Assembly: GCA_036939355.1 (NCBI GenBank)
Contig: JALLAP010001276.1
Coordinates: 1-15,804, forward strand
Length of the DNA: 15,804 nt
Source of the DNA: Thalassiosira profunda
Taxonomy: Eukaryota; Bacillariophyta; Thalassiosirophyceae; Thalassiosirales; Thalassiosiraceae
Direction: 5' to 3'
The notes under the pieces are model-generated. The model saw nothing but the letters and a program-made list of their open reading frames with translations, was not told where the DNA came from and did not search any database. Shown in pieces: positions 7,979 through 15,804 of the stretch; the first letter of the stretch is position 1, and each line of letters begins with the position of its first letter. Both the position numbers and the translations under genes were made by a program.

Positions 7979-10027
7979 ATGGCATCGGTGGCGGCCCTCC
8001 TGCGGCGGGCGCCGGCGGCGCGGCGGTCGCTCCTCCGCCGTCGCCACGGCGCGCTCGCGGCGGCATCTACCGTCGACGCCGCGTCGCCCATCAACAGCAG
8101 GGACATATGCACCTTGTCCGCTCGCATCCATCCACGCCATCACCCTCATCCGCTGCAACATCACGCCGCCCCATTCTCCTCATTGGCCGAAGACTACGAC
8201 GACGACGACGATCTTCCCCGCGGCGGCGGCAGTGGCGGCGGAGGCTCCTCCTCGCCCCCCAAATCGTCGTCCCCCCTCCTCCCCACGCGGCACTCCCGGA
8301 ACCTCCCCCCGCCCGTCTGCCCCCCGTCCCATCTCCGCGCCGAGGTGGAGGCGCTGTTCGACGCGCCCGTCGGATCGCTCATCGTCTACCACGCCGCCTC
8401 CGGCGGAAGCGAATTGAAGAGCGCCGAGGAGGAGGTGAAAGATGCTTACTACGCGAGCGACGCGGCGGTGCAACGGGCCGAGTATGTGATGCGCGGGTTG
8501 AACGCGATGGTGTCCAAGGAGTCGTTTGTCAGTCGGAGTCTGAAGCAGGGTGTTATGGAGTACGACGGCGAGGACTCTGGGGCGAATGCGGGGGATGACA
8601 TGGCGAGGGAGGACTGCTTCCGGGCCATGCTCGACCTCCTCACGCGGATGACGGGGGAAGGGGAGGCGTACGAGGAGTTGCGGACGCGGGTGCGCAGCCA
8701 GCTGATGGACCCGTCGGGGTTGAAAGGGAAAGCTGCGGGGGAGTCGGGGTACGATTCTTCCAGCAGCAGCAGCAGCAGTGACAGCGACAGCAGCAGCGAC
8801 GAGGAAGGAGAACGAAAGGGAGTGGACGGGCACGACGACGACTCCTTCGACGAGTGGACCGAGGCGATGGACAGGAACATGAAGCACCTGGGATTTAACA
8901 AACACAAAGCCGAGGCTTCAACTTCCGAGGAGAATAAAGACATGAAGAAAGTGGATGAGGAGGACAGCCCCGAGCAGTACCAATTCGGGGCCGACCCAGG
9001 CACCACTGTACACCTCTACGATCTGGTGTTGGACGCGCTGGCGTGCCTGTGCCAGGAGCAGTACGGCAAGGGCGACAAGAGTGCTTCGTCTACCGTCGAC
9101 TTGGTCGATCTGATGCCGGAATCGGCCGGTTCCCCGCCCGAACTCGCCAAGGACATGCTGGACGTCGTCCTCCATCGCCACTGGATCGACGGGGGCGACG
9201 TGGGATTGGGCCCCGGCTCGGGCGGATTCAACGGCGTGGGCCAGGGCATTGGCGTGGGCGCGGGCACCGGAGCGGGCGCTTTGGCCAACGCCTCGCCCTT
9301 CGACCTCAACTACGACGTGCGGACGTGTCCCACCCCCATGACCTTCAATGCCGTGCTGCGCATCGCGGCCAACTTTGATCCTGCGGCGCACGCCGAGGCG
9401 GTGGAGAATGCCAAAATCTTGTCGGGCTCCATGGGAAACGCCGTGGGAGGCGGGGGCGATTTGAAGGGCGAGCAGGAGCGTCTGAGGGACGTCACTTTGG
9501 ACGCGGCCATGTCGACCTACTCCCGGATGCAAATGTGCTCCGCGCTCACGCTGCGGTCGCTCAAGGCCTCGACCAAGCGGGCCACGTCGCGGGCGGCGCT
9601 GAAGCGGCAGTTCCGCCTGTTGGACGAAAACTACGCCAAACACAAGGTGGGGGTGATCAGTGGCCGGAACGGGGCGACGTACGCGTACCTTCTCCAAACG
9701 TTGGCGAACTGCGTCCCGCCCAGCTTGTCGAGGGGCAACATGGCATTTGCGCTGTACCACAAGGGGTGCGCCGACGAGGGCGTCTTGACCGAACGGCTGG
9801 TCGAGGCGATGGGGGGCGTGAGCGGGTATGAGTATGACGAACAGGGCGCCGTTGTTGCAAAGGGCGAGGAGGGCGCGCCGGCCGTGGGCAACGGGCCCAT
9901 CTTCGACAATTTCATGCAGAAAGAGCTGGGAGCTGGGCTGGGACCAGCGATCGAGAAGGGGCAGAAGGCGCGCCACGATAGAAATTCCAGGCTGAGGCGC
10001 CACGTCGAGTGGGACGATACTTATTGA
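7979..10027 (+). CDS. Probable mitochondrial protein with possible PPR-like helical repeats
   Basis: This is a single-exon gene of 682 residues. The first ATG in the frame is at 7979; the frame is also open back to a stop at 7880 but without an earlier ATG. The N-terminus begins MASVAALLRRAPAARRSLLR and has no acidic residue for nearly 40 positions, which suits a mitochondrial targeting peptide. Low-complexity inserts follow: an Asp run near residues 74-80, a Gly/Ser stretch, a Ser/Asp run near 260-280 and a Gly-rich loop near 405-435. Helical segments at about 344 (VHLYDLVLDALACL), 452 (TPMTFNAVLRIAANFD) and 566 (GATYAYLLQTLANC, followed by an ALY-like second helix) resemble the first helices of pentatricopeptide repeats, an RNA-binding family of organelles. 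The repeats are too degenerate to be sure. It shares its 5' flank with the FKBP gene and converges with the MYND gene. Confidence 0.8.
   Translation: MASVAALLRRAPAARRSLLRRRHGALAAASTVDAASPINSRDICTLSARIHPRHHPHPLQHHAAPFSSLAEDYDDDDDLPRGGGSGGGGSSSPPKSSSPLLPTRHSRNLPPPVCPPSHLRAEVEALFDAPVGSLIVYHAASGGSELKSAEEEVKDAYYASDAAVQRAEYVMRGLNAMVSKESFVSRSLKQGVMEYDGEDSGANAGDDMAREDCFRAMLDLLTRMTGEGEAYEELRTRVRSQLMDPSGLKGKAAGESGYDSSSSSSSSDSDSSSDEEGERKGVDGHDDDSFDEWTEAMDRNMKHLGFNKHKAEASTSEENKDMKKVDEEDSPEQYQFGADPGTTVHLYDLVLDALACLCQEQYGKGDKSASSTVDLVDLMPESAGSPPELAKDMLDVVLHRHWIDGGDVGLGPGSGGFNGVGQGIGVGAGTGAGALANASPFDLNYDVRTCPTPMTFNAVLRIAANFDPAAHAEAVENAKILSGSMGNAVGGGGDLKGEQERLRDVTLDAAMSTYSRMQMCSALTLRSLKASTKRATSRAALKRQFRLLDENYAKHKVGVISGRNGATYAYLLQTLANCVPPSLSRGNMAFALYHKGCADEGVLTERLVEAMGGVSGYEYDEQGAVVAKGEEGAPAVGNGPIFDNFMQKELGAGLGPAIEKGQKARHDRNSRLRRHVEWDDTY
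8199..8244. repeat. Trinucleotide-rich low-complexity coding tract
   Basis: GAC-type triplets from about 8199 are followed by GGC-type triplets to about 8244. They encode an Asp run and a Gly run in the gene starting at 7979, and look like slippage-prone microsatellite coding sequence. Confidence 0.75.
8757..8805. repeat. AGC/GAC triplet repeat in coding sequence
   Basis: Consecutive AGC triplets interspersed with GAC encode a Ser-rich, Ser/Asp stretch (near residues 260-276) in the gene starting at 7979. It is likely disordered and length-variable. Confidence 0.8.
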
Positions 10028-10280
10028 GGAGTGGCCCAGGACGAACTGTGAAGTGCACAACTCTTGTGTGTATTCAAGTGAAGCTAAGATGAAAGTATCC
10101 AATCCCGAATCTGTACAGAGCACACCCCAACGCCAATGGCTTGCTCTTTTGCAGTATGAACCATAATAACGCAGCCGCCCCCTGGACGTCAGCTGCAAAC
10201 AACCGCTCTCCAATATAAATGTATCGTAACCCAATGTAAATGACTCCAAGCCCCTACCCCAACCCAAAGACTTCTGAGCC
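10028..10280. other. Convergent intergenic gap (shared 3' flank)
   Basis: This 253-bp gap separates the stop codons of the gene at 7979 and the MYND gene. It is more AT-rich than its surroundings, with AATATAAAT near 10212-10220 and ATAATAA near 10163. These could serve as polyadenylation signals, but neither is canonical. I see no gene in it. Confidence 0.55.
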
Positions 10281-11677
10281 TCAGTCCACCGCATTGTCCC
10301 AGTTCTCGTCCTCCGGCAAGAACTCATTCAAGATGTTGTTGACACCTTGAGTCTCGAAGAACAGATCTTGCAGAATCATCCACAGATACTCGCGTCCCGT
10401 GGTATCACCCGTGTGCACGCCAGGGCGGAAGAACTTGGGCGCATGCTCCTCTCGGAGCGGAATGTCGTCCCTCAGATGCACCAACGATCCCTCGTGGCCG
10501 TTGTGACGGATGACGCAGAGGACAGCCTGGATCTTCTTGGCCAAATCTTCCTCGTTCCGTGCGCCGTGGTTCTCCAAGTACGGAAGAACTGCCTTGGAAA
10601 TGTCGTGGACAGGTGCATTGTTCGCTGCCACATCCTTGGCCATCTCGTCCTCAAGCAAGTCCAGGCGCTTCAGGTTCTCCCGGTGTTCGGAGAGGGATTT
10701 CATCGAGTTGAACAAGCTGATGACATGGAATGTGATGTCGTCATGCGCCATGCCGCGGATATTGATACCAAGCGCCTCACACATGGCGGTATCATACGCC
10801 ACGCTTTCGTCAGATCCCTGATGCTCCACACTCTCGAAATACCACCACCTTTCCGACTTGTCCGTGAGCACGCGCTCGGGGTCGTGAGGATTTGGGTTCT
10901 CCCCGGTGATCTCGCTCTCTTCGCACCAAGCCTTGATCGCTTGGTCACCCCCTCCGAGTGCCACGATCAGCAGCAGAACCTTGTCCTCGACCGAGATGGA
11001 GAGAGCGTGGTGATAGCTGTTCTTGTAAACCATCATTGGCTGAGTGAATGCTCTCAGAGCCTCCTGGTAGTAGAGGCGCCCATTCGCCACAGTGTCGGAC
11101 TCCTGGTATCCAACATTGACGAGCAAGTTTCCCAGCTTGATCATTGCCGTAACTGTGCTGTAGTTACTGCCGGGATCGGCGCACTGGGCAAGAAGCGAGT
11201 CCACAGCATCCTTTTGCTTCTTGACGACCTTGCAGTTCTTCTTGTGGATCGCAAAATGAAGCTTCTGGCAATCGGCGCTGCAATACTTGACGCATCTGAT
11301 GGAGGAGAATTGCAACAATCATGTAAGAGAACAGTCACGACGCTTGTGCAAACAGAGACAGTGGTCCTCACGCACTTGCATCTCCCACAGCGGAGAGTCG
11401 CGCCAGGCTGGCTGCAGTGGCCACAAGATATGATATCGCCCTTGTCTCCGTCGATGAGAGCTTGGACGGCGTCCGGCGGCGTGATCGAAGGATCCGGAAC
11501 GTATCTGGTGCCAAACATAGGGTGGGCGCCGCCTCTCATTGGGAAAGGGCCCTGGGCGCCCGCTGCCATGAATGCCGAGCCATCCCAGTCGGCACCGCCT
11601 CCCAAAGGAAAGGGGCCCTGGGCGCCCGCCGGCATGCGCCCCCCTTCCCCCGGCGGCTGGTCGGAGATGAAGAACAT
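10281..11677 (-). CDS. MYND-type zinc-finger protein, two exons
   Basis: Exons 11677-11376 and 11295-10281 join in frame to give 438 residues. Residues about 85-123 form a MYND finger with all expected ligands: CGHC, then CGRC, YC, SADC, and a final His with KKNC. MYND fingers are small protein-interaction modules, often in transcriptional co-regulators, SET-domain methyltransferases and, in protists, large families of unknown role. The rest (125-438) is helical without a SET domain or other recognised fold; runs such as YYQEALRAF and DKVLLLIVALGGG could be TPR- or armadillo-like helices, but this is weak. The N-terminus before the finger is Gly/Pro-rich with a 22-residue repeat containing AGAQGPFP. 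No signal peptide is seen. The gene shares a 432-bp 5' flank with the UTP4 gene. Confidence 0.87.
11296..11375 (-). other. Intron inside the MYND finger (80 nt)
   Basis: The donor is GTGCGT (from 11375) and the acceptor CATCAG (ending at 11296), phase 2, with split codon AA|A. Splicing yields CGRCKCVKYCSADC, matching MYND spacing exactly. A second donor, GTGAGG, starts four bases downstream, but with the same acceptor it would shift the frame. Confidence 0.88.
11547..11629. repeat. 17-bp direct repeat in MYND gene exon 1 (66-bp period)
   Basis: GGGCCCTGGGCGCCCGC occurs at 11547-11563 and 11613-11629. The 66-bp period equals 22 codons, so the repeat encodes two in-frame copies of a Gly/Pro-rich unit beginning AGAQGPFP. 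Confidence 0.85.
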
Positions 11678-12109
11678 CTTTGGGGTATCTTGTGTCTAAA
11701 CCTAAACGAGAGAGTGGAAGATGAGACCGCCTAGCTATGCCGACCTAGTGATGCACTCCACTGATGCGAGCAGCTTCTGCCGAGCCCAGAGCTGTTGTCG
11801 GGGGGCTAGAGCGATGCTGCTATGAGGAGCGGCGGCTTGGTGTCCTCTTGCCCGGAGACGCGCGGGGGGCCCCGGGCGGGCGGGCGGACCGATTTCAGGT
11901 CTTTTCTACATACGATGGATACGGTATCATTTTTGGAGGGATCTTTTTCAGCCATCCAAATCGTCAGAGCAGTCGAGCGTCTCAACACATCATCATGCAT
12001 GGGGAGACAGGGGACATCGCCGGTGTTGTAGGCAGCCCCGACCGACGCGGCCCTGCCCCAACATTGCAATTCCGACGCTCTGAATACTGGTAGGCGTCCG
12101 GCGGAAGTC
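11678..12109. promoter_or_regulatory. Shared divergent promoter region, MYND gene and UTP4 gene
   Basis: This 432-bp gap lies between two opposite start codons. It contains a very GC-rich patch with GGGC repeats at about 11862-11893. An ATG-initiated 109-codon frame (11764-12093) has no recognisable protein and is not in frame with UTP4, so I do not call it. No TATA box or RNA gene is evident. Confidence 0.4.
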
Positions 12110-15100
12110 ATGGTCGAGACTCCCGTGCGGCGGAGTCGCCGCGTCAGAGGCCAATCGGACGCCGACAAGTCTGCCGCGTCGGCTGCGCCCTCGCACTCGA
12201 GCCGGGCCTCGAACGCCTCCTCCGCTACTCCGACGCGGCGGAACACCCGCGCCGCCCGGGCCGCCGCGAGGGCGGCCGATGGAGAAGGGTTGGAGGCGAT
12301 CCCTGAGGCGATTGAGGTGGATGCGAGCGGTGGAGATGTTGATGTTGCAACGTCCAGGGCGAAATCGGCAAAGAAGCAGAAGAAGGAGGAGCCATCAGCA
12401 ACCAAAAGTTCCAAGAAGAAGCCAAAGCCCGGCAGAAAGTCGTCGGATGCCGATGCTGGCAAGTCTGAAGGGACGGAGACGCCAAAGCTCTCGAAGAATG
12501 CCTTGAAGAAGCAGCGCCGGGCGAGGGCAATGAGCGGCGATGGCGAGGAAGCCGCTGCGGATGCAGACAAATCCAAGGGCGACGAGGCCTCGGCGCCCAA
12601 GAGTACCGACAAAAAGAAGAAGCCGAAGAAGAGAAACCCAGGCGATGTGGAGGACAAAGATGCCGCTCCCGCAGCCGCCAGCCCCAAATCTCCGAAGAAG
12701 AAGCAAGGCGGCAAGCAACAGCCATCGCCCAAGAAATCGCCGGCGAGCCCCGGCAAGAAGAAGCCACACGCCAAGACGGCCGTCAGTCCTAGTCCCAGGC
12801 GCAAGTCGTTGGAGGCCAAGCCCAAGCCCGTCCTGGACACCAAGGTCCACCGCCTGCGCTTCCTCAAGCTTCACCAGAATGGGATCTTGGCCATGGCCTC
12901 CACTCCCCTGCCGTCCGGCTCGCCGTCGTCGCTCGGGAGCAACCCGGTGCGGTTGGCCGTCTCCCGCGAGGGCGGGTCGGTGGAATTATTGAGCCCTCAG
13001 GATCGCTGGGTGGCCGTGGGAGAGGTGCCCGGGGTGCGGGGACGGGAGGTCGATGCCCTGGTGTGGGTGTGTGGGGGACGCGCAAATGGGGGCGATGCGG
13101 CAGCGGGTGCATCGTCCTCTTCGCTGGGGTCACAGGGAGCCCATCCCGAGAGGCTTGCTGACGAACAACGGCACTTGTTTGGGTGCAGCCGCGACGGCAC
13201 CATCTTCGAGCTGGACTTTGGAACCAAGCGCCAGAAGGGGGTGATCGGCAGTGGCGGCGGCGGCGTCTTCTGCCTCGCCTCCTTGTGCTCCCGCGGAAAG
13301 TGCTGCAATGGAGGTAGCTGCGGAGGGTACTTTGCAGCAGGGTGCGAGGATGGGANTGTGCTCCCGCGGAAAGTGCTGCAATGGAGGTAGCTGCGGAGGG
13401 TACTTTGCAGCAGGGTGCGAGGATGGGACGGTCAAGATCTACTCGGCGTTTGGCAGCGACGGCGGCAAGACGGCTTCTGGAATGCCCGAGTTGGTGGCGA
13501 CGCTGCCCAGTGCGGGAACTGCCGTTCTGTCACTGGCGTGGGTGCCGGGCCAAAGCGCCAAGGACGACGGAGGGATGGGCGGAAGCGTCATCTTCGCGGG
13601 CGTGGCCGACGGTACCATTCGTAGGTTCGATTGCGCCACTTCGGTTGTGACCGGGCCCATCAGCACCGGATCCGTCCTCGCTCCATCCAGAGGCTCGGTG
13701 TCGACGTCGTATCGTTGGAAGTCCACCCTGAGGATGACAGTGGAGAACCGAGGCCTGCGAGAAGCGACAAAGGTTTGGTCTTTGCAGGCCTTGTCGGATG
13801 GGACCGTCATCTCTGGAGACTCTCTTGGCCATGTCCAGATCTGGGACGGAGTGTCCGGTACGATGACACAAACCTTTGATCACAACGAGAACGACGCCGA
13901 TGTCCTCTGCTTGGCAGTGACCGAGGACGAGAACAAGATCTTCGCCAGTGGTGTCGATTCCAGTGTTCGATGCTACCAGCGCCAAGGTTTGTCTGCCTCC
14001 GGGAGCAAGGGCCAGAGCGACATGCTGGAATCCACTCCGGTGCGCAGGTGGATCAGCTCCAACTCCCATCGGAAGCATTCGCACGATGTCAAGGCGCTGG
14101 CCATTTGCCACAGGCTCTCCCCCAGCAACAAACTGCACGAACTGCTCGTGAGTGGGAGCGTCGATACCCGAATCTGCACCCACCACGTCAAGGACTTCCA
14201 ACGCGCCCGACCCAAGATTTGGTACAACTGGCCGGCCCTTTCGCCCGTATCTGTCTCTCGCAAGGAGCGTCTGGTTTCAGTCACGAGGAGCAACAGGATT
14301 GATCTATATCGCCTCAGCAGTCCTGAAATGGATGACCCTCGAAAGAACATGAATCCCGAAGGAAGGGATGAGACGAAGTGTCTCGTGAAGACGANCTGAA
14401 ATGGATGACCCTCGAAAGAACATGAATCCCGAAGGAAGGGATGAGACGAAGTGTCTCGTGAAGACGATCTCCATCCAGAGCCCCTTCAACCTGACCTGCT
14501 CAGTCATCAGCAACGATGGAAAGTTTCTCGCTGCAAGCGATGCGGTCTCGCTTTACCTCTTCTCTTTCGAGATTGAAGATGAAGATGGGGTATTTGATGT
14601 GGTGCCTACGCGAGTCCATCTCAGCGGCGAGTGCAAGCACCCTGCCACTGCTCTGCGGTTCGATGAGAAAGGGAGGTTGATCTGTGCGACCAACAATGGG
14701 CCGATCAACATTCTTCGGATATCTCCTGCATCTGACTCGGATTCAGACGACGGTGACACGCACTCCGTTACCTTGGGCCACTCGTTCAAAGAGCACACGG
14801 TTGATTGGTCTTCGACATCGCACCAATATCCTGTTGTCAGCCTTGACCTAAGCGAAGATGGCAAATGGCTTGCTGCTGGGCGCTGTTCGTTGGGAAAAGG
14901 AGCCGTTCATGTTTTCAATCTCCTTGAGGAAGACGATGGACGCTACCAACACTGGTGGTCGCTCCCCAAAATGGATGCACCAACCACCTGTGTCAAATTC
15001 CTGGGAGGAGAGAGTCTAGCGGTAGGATTGACGAACAACGAATTCCACATCTACAATCTCGGTCGACGGTCGTTGAGCCACTGGAGCAACGATATGGGCC

Positions 15101-15595
15101 TGCCACTGCGGGAGTCGCTCCCAAGGGAACTCACGTCACGATCAGAACCGGTGGCGAGGATTGTGTCGAATCCTGAGGCGCCTGAGCGGTTGATCCTGGG
15201 ATCGTACGGATATTTCTGCGTGGTGCATTTGGACCGGCCCGTCCCAGAGNGCGCCTGAGCGGTTGATCCTGGGATCGTACGGATATTTCTGCGTGGTGCA
15301 TTTGGACCGGCCCGTCCCAGAGAGGGCGAGCATGTTCCCTCCTGACCACTTGCGTGCCAAACGGCTGCCGTCCGTTCGGAAGGACGACACACTGCTGGAC
15401 TTTCCTCCCCCGAAAAAGAAGAAGAAGACAACGACACCTGGAGGAGGCTCCAACTTTACTCTCTGCCTGCGATACTGCGAGATCCTATTTCAGGACTTTA
15501 TTGGCGAGAACGAAATGGTCATTGTCGAGGAGCCGCGGCTGAGCATCTTGGAAGAGTTGCCAGATGCGCTCTCGCGGAGAATGTACGGAACTTAA
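12110..15595 (+). CDS. UTP4: UTP4/cirhin-like WD40 protein of the SSU processome, interrupted by three assembly-type 72-bp duplications
   Basis: UTP4 is a nucleolar WD40 protein of the t-UTP (UtpA) subcomplex, needed for early 18S pre-rRNA processing and rDNA transcription. The conserved region begins at residue 246 (VHRLRFLKLHQNGILAMAS), followed by LAVSREGGSVELL and repeated blades such as FGCSRDGTIFELDF, AAGCEDGTVKIYS, VISGDSLGHVQIWD and FASGVDSSVRCYQ. The C-terminus (MVIVEEPRLSILEELP, then RRMYGT) matches the characteristic cirhin tail. Residues 1-245 are a Lys/Ala/Ser-rich extension not typical of yeast or human UTP4, probably a nucleolar-targeting tail. The literal sequence shifts frame three times, at Ns at 13356, 14395 and 15250. 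Each N is flanked by identical 72-bp copies. Counting each duplicated copy plus its N once (219 nt removed in all) leaves one frame of 1089 codons. I treat the gene as intact in the organism. No intron is needed. Confidence 0.92.
13284..13428. repeat. Exact 72-bp duplication around a single N (first)
   Basis: Copy 1 is 13284-13355, N is 13356, copy 2 is 13357-13428, both identical by eye. The 73-base excess shifts the UTP4 frame by one. This is best explained as two overlapping contigs joined end to end without merging. Confidence 0.95.
14323..14467. repeat. Exact 72-bp duplication around a single N (second)
   Basis: Copy 1 is 14323-14394, N is 14395, copy 2 is 14396-14467. It has the same length and layout as the first and third examples and again shifts the UTP4 frame. 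Confidence 0.95.
15178..15322. repeat. Exact 72-bp duplication around a single N (third)
   Basis: Copy 1 is 15178-15249, N is 15250, copy 2 is 15251-15322. It interrupts UTP4 just before the C-terminal segment; collapsing it joins the WD40 part to the cirhin-type tail in frame. Confidence 0.95.
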
Positions 15596-15804
15596 AGGTG
15601 AGATTGAGTACGCAATGCTGTTTTGGACGCAAGAATGCAGCGGTACCGTGCGCCTACCACGCATTGAGTATCTCCTATTATTTGATCCTTGCAAAACGAA
15701 CTGAGCTGCATCTGAAGTGGCCAAGTCTCTTTTGTGTCTTGATCACTAAATTACATCTCCACAACTTCTCACCTGATATAATGCATTCATGCTTTCAGGC
15801 CACT
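15596..15804. other. 3' flank of UTP4 to window end
   Basis: There is no supported gene in these 209 bases. The stretch is more AT-rich than the coding DNA and presumably holds the UTP4 3' UTR. The last bases, ending GCTTTCAG followed by GCCACT, look like an intron acceptor on the + strand, but nothing downstream is visible to confirm it. Confidence 0.5.

Noticed and set aside
8918..10327. 469-codon open frame on the minus strand
   Set aside because: It lies antisense to the gene at 7979 and crosses its 3' flank. The translation is Arg/His/Gln-rich with no recognisable domain, as expected from the shadow of GC-rich coding DNA.
10347..11699. 450-codon open frame on the plus strand
   Set aside because: It is antisense to the MYND gene and runs through its intron. 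The opposite strand has a perfect zinc-finger pattern and correct splice sites.
11764..12093. 109-codon ATG-initiated frame upstream of UTP4
   Set aside because: It has no recognisable protein, it spans a GC-rich patch and is out of frame with UTP4. At most it is an upstream ORF in a 5' leader.
11806..12867. 353-codon open frame on the minus strand
   Set aside because: It mirrors the Lys-rich part of UTP4. Its Phe/Leu/Ser-rich stretches are the complement of Lys codons, not a membrane protein.
13284..15322. Real tandem repeats or internal WD40 duplications in UTP4
   Set aside because: The copies are identical at DNA level, exactly 72 bp each, separated by one N, and shift the frame. Genuine WD40 blades diverge in sequence and keep the frame.

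Overview
This window looks like nuclear DNA of a stramenopile alga, most likely a diatom. The first gene is a plant-type MSH1 (MutS fused to a GIY-YIG nuclease). The second carries a domain resembling DUF6824, a family expanded in diatoms. Introns are few, short (71-80 nt) and GT-AG, and the coding DNA is moderately GC-rich. Thalassiosira-like is a guess from style, not a demonstrated assignment. There are no rRNA or tRNA genes, mobile elements, CRISPR arrays or bacterial operons that I can support.

Layout, left to right: (1) MSH1-like mismatch-repair protein, + strand, 5' end cut by the window edge, one intron, 18-3932; (2) DUF6824-like protein of unknown function, - strand, three exons, 5599-4112; (3) unknown protein with a Tudor-like segment, + strand, 5930-6769; (4) nucleolar-type FKBP peptidyl-prolyl isomerase, - strand, 7667-6890, broken by a 7-bp tandem duplication; (5) long low-complexity protein with a mitochondrial-type N-terminus and possible PPR-like helices, + strand, 7979-10027; (6) MYND zinc-finger protein, - strand, two exons, 11677-10281; (7) UTP4/cirhin, a WD40 subunit of the SSU processome, + strand, 12110-15595, interrupted three times by assembly-type 72-bp duplications around single Ns. 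The last 209 bases hold no gene I can see.

The seven genes alternate strictly in strand, so every intergenic gap is either a shared 3' end (179, 120 and 253 bp) or a shared, potentially bidirectional promoter (330, 311 and 432 bp). The genes are functionally mixed: organelle genome maintenance (MSH1), possible organelle RNA work (gene 5), nucleolar or ribosome-biogenesis factors (UTP4, probably the FKBP) and proteins with nuclear-type domains of unknown role. I see no single new pathway. The strongest unusual signals are the three identical-length 72-bp duplications, the 7-bp frameshifting duplication in the FKBP gene, an altered Walker A motif in the MSH1-like protein, and an inverted pair of TGACGT/ACGTCA sites, the core of known diatom CO2/cAMP-responsive elements, in one shared promoter.
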